Part shown: positions 54,866 to 63,100 of the stretch, in pieces
Layout: each line of letters begins with the position of its first letter
How positions within the stretch are numbered: the first letter of the stretch is position 1
DNA from: Clostridia bacterium
GTDB lineage: Bacteria > Bacillota > Clostridia > Acetivibrionales > DSM-27016
Length of the DNA: 64,000 nt
Direction of reading: 5' to 3'
Assembly: GCA_026414765.1 (NCBI GenBank)
Contig: JAOAIJ010000052.1
Location: forward strand, 62,001 to 126,000
Notes under the pieces: generated by a model
The model's database searches: none
Seen by the model: the letters and a program-made list of their open reading frames with translations, nothing else
Told to the model about the DNA's origin: nothing
Translations under genes and position numbers: made by a program

Positions 54866-55297
54866 TCAAATATTTACATAATATGACAAAAACGTCGATT
54901 TACAGTATAATATGTTTTACAAATCCTTTAAGAAATCTACTTGTACAGATTGTAAAATTATAATATAATTTCCTTGTATAAAATGTCGAAATGTAAATAA
55001 ATGAAAATGATATTTAGTTGAATGGTTTTATCGGCAGATATATGAAAAAGCATATTAAAGTATGAGACATATTTGATTTTGTGAAGCAATTAGTAAATTA
55101 TAATAAATGTTTTATGTTTATTAATTAATGTTTTTTATAAGTGCAATGTTCGAATTCTTAAATATTAACTAATGAAGAAAACCAAGAGCGGAGGCTTCCT
55201 TGGTAATTTATTATTTAATCAAATAGTATAGGAAGCAGTATAGTAGTGCCCTGAAATTGTAGTTCTTGGGAAAAAACAAAAACAAGGGGGCTAATTG
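54866..55297. other. Long AT-rich leader of the HD-GYP gene
   Basis: No gene or riboswitch is visible. A TGTCGAA match to the Spo0A box core lies at 54984-54990. A hairpin (ACCAAG/CTTGGT around a GC-rich loop) lies near 55178-55205, between the likely promoter region and the HD-GYP start, and could be an attenuator. The conserved c-di-GMP riboswitch blocks were looked for and not found. Confidence 0.35.
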
Positions 55298-56806
55298 ATG
55301 AGGAGATCGGTTAAAGAAATATCTTCAGAGTACAAGATTGCAATACTTGATGATGAGACAGGTATAATTGATTCCGTGTCCCTTCTGCTTAAACGTGCAG
55401 GGTATGGCTTCAAAGGTTTTAATGACCCCTTTGAAGCATTGGAAGAATTGCGTAACGAGCATTATGACATAATTATTCTGGATTATTTAATGGACATTAT
55501 GCATGGAGACGAGGTAGTAGAAAAAATCAGGGAGTTTGACCAGGGAATTTACATACTACTTCTTACTGGACACAAAGATATAGCGCCACCCCTTGAGACG
55601 CTAAAAAAACTTGATATACAAGGATATTGCGAGAAAAGTGACAATTTTGACCAATTGATTTTACTTATAGAATCAGGAGTTAAAAGTGTCAGCCAGATGA
55701 GGCGTATAAGGAAATTTGAGGATGGATTGAATAAGATTTTGCAAGCCGTTCCGAAGATTTATCAGCTAAAGCCTATTAGCAGCATACTTGAAGAGATACT
55801 AGTCGGAATAATGCCGCTTGTAAACAGTAAAAATGCTTTTATACTGGATGATACAAATAGCTCGAATAATGACAATGAAAGAAAAGGCATATTTAAAGGC
55901 ATAGGAAAATTTGATGTAAGCCTTGACGAGTTTATGTCCATGATAAATCCTGATTTTCTGGCGAATATAGGATATGCCAGGGAGAGTGGGAAAGTAGTTA
56001 ACCTTAAGGAAGGAGCTATTTTTCCTCTGGTAAATGAATTCCAGAAAGCTATGGGTGTCATATATATTGAAACCAGTGAACTGGGTGAGGGAATACAGTT
56101 GCTGGATTTATACTCAAAACAGGCTGCATCATCCTTAAGCAATGCATTTCTTCATTCACTTGTTAATATGAAGAATGAAGAGCTGAATAAAACTTATGAA
56201 GAGCTGAAAACAAGATATATGGATACAATAGAAGTACTCAGACTAGCTGTTGATGCTAAGGATGTGTATACGAGAGGGCATTCTGACAGAGTAGCTTATT
56301 ATGCTGAGAGAATCGGTAAGGCCTTTGGCATGCCTGAAGAAGAATTGGAAAAGCTCAGGCTTGGAGGAGTATTTCATGATGTAGGAAAAATCGGAACTGC
56401 CGACGATATCCTTTTTAAAACAGAGAGTCTGGATGACAGGGAGTATGACGAGGTTAAGAAACATACCCTAAAGGGTGCACATATATTATCAGCTGTATCA
56501 ATGTTTAAGGAAGTAATTCCGCTTATAAAGTGTCATCATGAGAGAGTTGACGGAAAGGGATATCCTGACCGGCTGAAGGGGGAAGAGATTCCATTCCTGG
56601 CGAGAATATTATCAGTTGCTGATGCTTTTGATGCAATGACTTCAGACAGGCTATACAGATCCAAATTGAATTTGGAAGAAGCCAAAATGCAGTTGGTCGA
56701 AGCGTCAGGTACACAGTTTGACAGTTGTATAGTTAATAAATTTATTAAGTTATTAGACTCTGAATATGAAAATATGCAGAAAGAAATCAAGCATACTTTC
56801 AAATAG
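55298..56806 (+). CDS. Response regulator with HD-GYP domain, probable c-di-GMP phosphodiesterase
   Basis: A 502-residue two-domain regulator. The receiver domain (~12-130) has the acidic pair D18-D19 and phospho-acceptor D62. A GAF-like linker spans ~140-300. The HD-GYP domain (~310-490) contains H360-D361 in F-H-D-V-G-K-I-G, the second metal cluster H413-H414-E415 and G421-Y422-P423 with D418-G-K-G before it; all catalytic positions are present, so c-di-GMP hydrolysis is expected. ATG 55298 after AAGGGGG is the start. No histidine kinase is adjacent. It lies 353 bases before the PilZ-NRPS gene, on the same strand. Confidence 0.92.
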   Translation: MRRSVKEISSEYKIAILDDETGIIDSVSLLLKRAGYGFKGFNDPFEALEELRNEHYDIIILDYLMDIMHGDEVVEKIREFDQGIYILLLTGHKDIAPPLETLKKLDIQGYCEKSDNFDQLILLIESGVKSVSQMRRIRKFEDGLNKILQAVPKIYQLKPISSILEEILVGIMPLVNSKNAFILDDTNSSNNDNERKGIFKGIGKFDVSLDEFMSMINPDFLANIGYARESGKVVNLKEGAIFPLVNEFQKAMGVIYIETSELGEGIQLLDLYSKQAASSLSNAFLHSLVNMKNEELNKTYEELKTRYMDTIEVLRLAVDAKDVYTRGHSDRVAYYAERIGKAFGMPEEELEKLRLGGVFHDVGKIGTADDILFKTESLDDREYDEVKKHTLKGAHILSAVSMFKEVIPLIKCHHERVDGKGYPDRLKGEEIPFLARILSVADAFDAMTSDRLYRSKLNLEEAKMQLVEASGTQFDSCIVNKFIKLLDSEYENMQKEIKHTFK

Positions 56807-56819
56807 CCGATAAAGACTG

Positions 56820-56869
56820 AAAGCAATTGGATTATATTCCTTAATAGGATATCCGGTTGCTTTTTATTT
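56820..56869 (+). terminator. Rho-independent terminator of HD-GYP gene
   Basis: AAAGCAATTGGAT pairs with ATCCGGTTGCTTT (13 bp, two G-U pairs) across an 18-base loop, followed by a T-rich run. It separates the HD-GYP message from the NRPS promoter. Confidence 0.85.
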
Positions 56870-57004
56870 TCTCCTCATTTTTCACAATCTTATCTGTTTG
56901 TTATATTACACCATTAATTTTTTAAAAATTTTCTTAATTTCTACCGGAAAGGCTGGATACTCCATTACGAATGTATAGTAAGGAGTACGATTTGTAAACC
57001 GGGG

Positions 57005-57032
57005 TTGACATTTTTCGACTAAATTATATAAT
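57005..57032 (+). promoter_or_regulatory. Consensus promoter of the PilZ-NRPS gene
   Basis: Perfect TTGACA (57005-57010) and TATAAT (57027-57032) with a 16-bp spacer, 127 bases before the NRPS start. A TTCGACT in the spacer is one mismatch from the reversed Spo0A-box core, so repression by Spo0A-P is conceivable but weakly supported. Confidence 0.7.
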
Positions 57033-57159
57033 ATCTTTTGAAATTATAAAAATTTTGTAGAAAAATGTAATATTTTAAAGAAAATTAGGGAATTTGTACC
57101 CATGATTATATATAAAACGGATAAATGCTATGTTTAATCAGATTATTAGGGGAGAAGAA

Positions 57160-60100
57160 ATGATAGGCAACAAAGAAGTGAAAAATCAGAAGTATATTCT
57201 TGAATATTTTAGGAACTTATCAAAGCAAAAAAGTATTCCAGTATCAGTCAGTTGTATGGGAAATAAAACTGATGCTGTTATGCACTTTACGAGTAAGAGA
57301 GGCAGTGAACCTTCAGTAAAAATTGATGATATACTGTTTCCAAGATTAATTCCGGGTAATGAGATCAATATTGAAATATCTAATGAGGAGGATATTTATT
57401 TATTTAGAAGTGTAGTGATATACTCTCTGGAAAATAATTATGACATAAAATTACCTTCAGCTCTCAGTATTTCTTTCAGAAGGCAGGTGCCCAGGTACAG
57501 AATCGGAAAAGAAGATACTGTGCTTTTAGGCATCAAAGGAAAAAACAAAAATTTCAGAGTGAATGATATAAGTATAAAAGGATTATCCTTTGTGTCAGAT
57601 AAAGCTTCTTATGAAAAGGATCAATTCATAAAAAATGCTTTTATAAAAATTCCCCACACTGCAGGTATACATGTGGATGGAACCGTGTGCCACCATAGGA
57701 TTGACGGGAATAACGAACATATCTATGGAATAAGCATAAATAATATTAATTGGAGCGAGCAGCTTGTGCTATTCAATTATGTCTACAAAAATCTGTACCC
57801 AAAGTTAAGGTCTTTTAATGAATTGTCTGTGGAAAATATTAGCAGTATTTTCAAAAATGCTAGTAGCGCCTATATTGAGAGCAACGAAAAAACCGGATAT
57901 GATTACGGTAAGTTTATCAACACATTTAACAAACTATATTCCAAATCTTCTATTTCATCTGGGCTAGCATACATAAAAGAAGACATGGTGTATAATCTCG
58001 GAGTTGCTATGAGGATATACAACAGGACTTTCTATGGTTATCAGCTGTATTCGCTGCCTGAAACCAAACTGGATCCTGAAATCAATAATGACGTATATAT
58101 TGGATTGGCGGACAATATGCTAAGCAATCGCTGCTTTGAATACTATATTTCATATATAACAAGGGAATTCAAGCAGCAGAGGGATATGTTCAGCAGCATA
58201 TCGAATGTAATTTCCGATCAGGCTAAATTTTGTTTTGATGCGATATACAATATCGAATATTTATGCGAGGAAAAAGAAAAAAGGGCAGATAATTACGGCT
58301 ATTCTTGTGAGCCCTGCAGGGATATCAGCAGCTTCATCGGATTCTGTAATGAAGCACTATCTCCTTTGGAGATTGGTGCATACGGTTACTGTGAAGAGCA
58401 GCTGGATCAATCTGAAATCAAAGAGGCTTTTGGGGTGTTTGACATAACTATGGACAGAAATCTATGGAGGGTAGTGAAGGATGGTATAGGTATTGCTTAT
58501 GCTGTAGCTGAATCGTACCCCGAGGGAATTAATCTTGATAGGATGCATGATGTCTGCAGGATTTATTTTTTAGAAGAAAATCCGGAAATCGATAAAATTC
58601 TCGGAACACTCGTGGTAGAATTGTCTGAATATTATGAAAGTATGGGTAAGAAAAGATTTAGTATATGTTTTAAACTCGGAAGTCAGGTTATTGAAAAAAG
58701 TAAAGTAAGGGAGACAGGTAAAATAACAACGATAGGGAGAGTTATGGCAAACCGCAAGGGCATGCTTGAATATAAAAAGCTTTTGGCAGGAAATATGGTC
58801 CATATTCCAAGGTATTACAACCTGACTCATCCTCAGCTGGCAATATGGTTTACGGAAAAGGTCTACCCCGGAACAAATTTTGCCAATATTACAAGTACAG
58901 TAAGGATTAAAGATAAAATTGATTTTAAACTGCTAAACAGGGCAATAAATTTGGTAGTTATGAAAAATGATGCGCTTAGAATGAGGTTTGTAGAAATAGG
59001 TGGTGAGCCACGCCAGTTTGTTTCAAGCTATGAGTATATAAACAGCGATATTTTTGAATTTGATGGACAATACGGCAAAGAGGAATTTTCTAGATGGACT
59101 GAAAATATGAATATTAAGCATTTCAACATAATAAATTCTGATTTGTTTTATTTTGCACTTTTTAAACTTGATAATAATGAAGGTGGATTTTATATCAAAA
59201 TGCACCATTTGATTTCTGATGCATGGTCAATGTCTGCTTCTATTAGCAAAATAGTAGAATACTATACAAAGCTGAAGAAAGGAATTTCCGTAAGTAAATT
59301 AGATAAACCGTCTTATATAGACTATATTTCAAGTGAAGAAAGATTTCTTGATTCTTACAGGTTTCAAATGCAAAAACAATTCTGGAAAAACAAATTTGAG
59401 AGCATTCCGGAATTAATAAGCCTAAAACCTGCAGCCGCGGTTTGTCGGGAAACAAAGGCAGAGAGAAGGACTTTTAAGATTACAAAAGAACTCACATCTG
59501 CAATAAATTCTTATAGTAGGGAAACCAAAAGCTCGGTATTCTCTGTTTTTCTATCGGTTTTTTCCATATATCTGAATAGAATAACTTCGATGGAGGATAT
59601 GGTATTGGGGTCTCCGATCCTGAACAGATCTGGTTCCAGAGAAAAAGAGATGGCAGGAATGTTTGTTAGTGTAGTTCCTGTACGGTTGAATGTTGATACA
59701 GATATTGAGTTCAATAAATTTGTAACAGGTGTATCCCGGGAGTGGATGCTTGTACTGAAAAATCAGAAATACCCTTTCAATCTGATTCAGAAAGACTTCA
59801 GGGAAAGGCACGGTATAAGTGATAATTTATATGATATAGTACTTTCGTTCCAAAATGCAGAACTTGATAAATTAGAAGCAGATTATGATGTCAAATGGGA
59901 ATTTAACGGTCATCAGACAAATTCTCTGAGTATTCATATAAACGACAGAGACAACGAAGGGCAGTATAAGGTCGATTTTGATTACCTTGCAGACGCTTTT
60001 TCCCAAAGCGAAATCGAATACATGTTTTACCATATGATGAATCTTCTGACTGACGCTGTAAAAAATCCATCCAAAAAGCTTCATCAGCTGCAGATGTTAT

Positions 60101-63100
60101 CTGAAGATGAGAAATATAAAATTTTGTATGAGTTCAACAGGACGGAAGCAGACTATCCGAAAGATAAGACCATACATGAAATTTTTGAAGAACAGGCAGA
60201 GTGTACACCCGATAATATTGCAGTGGTGTATAAGGACAGACAACTGACATACAGAGAGCTTAATGAAAAGGCAAATCAGCTGGCTTGGGTACTGAGAGGT
60301 AAGGGGGTCGGGCCTGATACCATAGTTGGGATAATGGTGGAACGTTCACCGGAGATGATAGTTGGAATAATCGCAATCCTGAAGGCAGGAGGCGCGTATC
60401 TGCCTATTGATCCGGAATATGCGGAAGATAGAATAAACTATATGCTTAAAGACAGCAACGCTATCATGTTGCTGACCAGGGAAGCGTATTGCCATATCCC
60501 GGCTTTTAGCGGAGAAACACTATATTTTGATAAATATAGCGAGAATAATATCTCAGTGGGAAATATTGAAAAGATAAACAAACCTGAAAGCATTGCATAT
60601 GTGATATATACTTCGGGTTCTACCGGCAAACCAAAAGGTGTCATGGTTGCAAACAGATCGCTTGTCAACTTGTGCTGCTGGTATAGGAAAGAGTTTGGTA
60701 TTGAAGAGAATTCAAAAGTATTGATGATGATACCTTTCTGTTTTGATGCCTCAGTAAAGAACATTTTAACGCCCCTGATTGCTGGAGGACAATTATTGTT
60801 AGCACCGGTAGGGTATTTTAATGCAAATACTGTCAGAAAATTAATTTTTGAAAAGGGAGTAACGCTCATAAATTGTGTACCTAGTGCAATTTATCCGGTG
60901 ATTGAGCTGGCTGGGGGAGATAATAATTACCGGGAACTTAAAAGTTTAAGATATCTTCTTTTAGGTGGCGAGTCAATGAGTATTTCTAAAATTAAGCCGT
61001 GGCTTGACAGCTCTGACTGCAAATGCATACTTGGAAATATCTATGGACCGACTGAATGCACCGATATATCCGCTTACTATTTATTGGAGAAAGAGAAGGA
61101 TAAGAATATTAAAACGGTGCCTATAGGAAGACCTATCCATAATTCAAAGCTGTATATTTTAGGAAAGCATAACCAAATACAGCCTATTGGCGTAGCAGGT
61201 GAGTTATGCATATCTGGTTCGGGTATTTCTATGGGGTATATTGGAAAAGAGAGGCTCACGGCGGAGAAATTTGTACAAAACCCATTCATAGCAGGAGAAT
61301 TAATGTACAAAACAGGGGACTATGCAAAATGGCTGCCTGATGGGAATATTGAGTTTTTGGGCAGAATAGACGGGCAGGTAAAGATACGGGGATTCAGGAT
61401 AGAACTTGGAGAAATAGAAAGCAGGCTGTTGAAGCAAAAGAGCATAAAAGAGGCTGTAGTTGAGGCTAGGGAGGATGAGGACGGTAAAAAATACCTGTGT
61501 GCGTATTACGTTTCAGACACAACACTTTCTGTTTCGGACCTGCGTACATTTCTTCTGCAGAAATTACCGGACTATATGGTGCCGGCTTACTTCATCAGAA
61601 TGGATAAGCTTCCGCTGTCTGCAAACGGCAAGATTGACAGGAAGGCTCTGCCTGAACCTGATAAAGATGCAAATAGCATTGAAAGCTATGAAGCTCCTGC
61701 AAATGAAACAGAAGAGAAGCTTGCAGAGGTTTGGAAGGGGATACTTGGACTCAGGAGGGTCGGCGCAGGGGACAACTTCTTCGAACTCGGAGGAGATTCA
61801 CTAAAAGCCATAACTCTTATTTCTAGTATATATAAGGAGTTTGGTGTTGAAATACCTATTAGCGTTATTTTTGAAAACCCAGTACTGAAGGAACTGTCAA
61901 AACAAGTTGGAAATAGTAATATAAAGCATTTTTCTTCAATTAAAATTGCAGAGAAAAGTGATTACTATCCGGTTTCATCCTCACAAAAACGTATGTTTGT
62001 ACTTAATGGATCAAATGCTGACTCCATCAGCTATAATATGCCGGGTGCAATTCTGATCAAAGGCAGACTTGATTCAGAGCACTTAAGACATGTACTTGAA
62101 AAAATAATAGAAAGACATGAATCCTTCAGGACTTCTTTTCATTTATTAGACGGTGAGGTAGTACAAAAGGTAAATGAGAAGGTCAAGCTTACCTTTAAAA
62201 GTATGAAAATTGCCGGGTCGGAGATCAGTACAGAAGTCAGAAAATTTGTCCGTCCTTTTGACCTGAGTAAGGCTCCACTTTTTAGGGCTGAACTTATAAG
62301 CGAGTCCGAAGAAAAGAACATAATGTTGATAGACATGCATCACATAATATCTGACGGAATTTCTTGCAGCATTCTTATAAAGGAAATTGCAGATCTGTAC
62401 GCCGGAAAGAATTTGCCGGAACTAAAACTGCAGTATAAGGACTATACCGTATGGCAGAAGGAATTTCTCAAGTGTGAGGAAATAAAGGCACAAGAGGCTT
62501 ATTGGATAGAAAAACTTTCAGGTGAGCTTCCGGTGCTCAATATGCCTATGGATTACAACCGACCTCCCATACAGAGTTTTGAAGGCGACAGGATAAGCTT
62601 TGCTCCCGATGATGAATTGACCCGCAGATTAAAGCAGCTTGCGGCTGATACGGGTACAACATTATATATCGTGCTGCTTGCTGCTTATAATGTATTGTTG
62701 TGCAGATATACAGGCCAGGAGGATATTGTAATTGGTTCTCCTGTCGCAGGGAGAGGGCATTCTGATCTTGAAAATGTGGTTGGAATGTTTGTCAATACTC
62801 TTGCTATGAGAAATTATCCTTCCTATGACAAAACCTTTATGGATTTTTTATCGGAAGTAAGACAAAATGCCATAGGAGCATATGAAAATCAAGATTACCA
62901 ATTTGAGGAGCTTTTAGAGAAACTGAATGTAAAAAAAGATTTGAGTAAAAATCCTTTGTTTGATACTATGTTTACGCTTCAAAATATCGATGTATCAGAG
63001 TTGAGGAGAGACAACCTTGTTTTTTCTCCCTATGAGCTTGACTGCAAAACATCAAAGTTTGATTTCTCCATCCAGGCTGTGGAAAAGGCAGAAGCGATTA

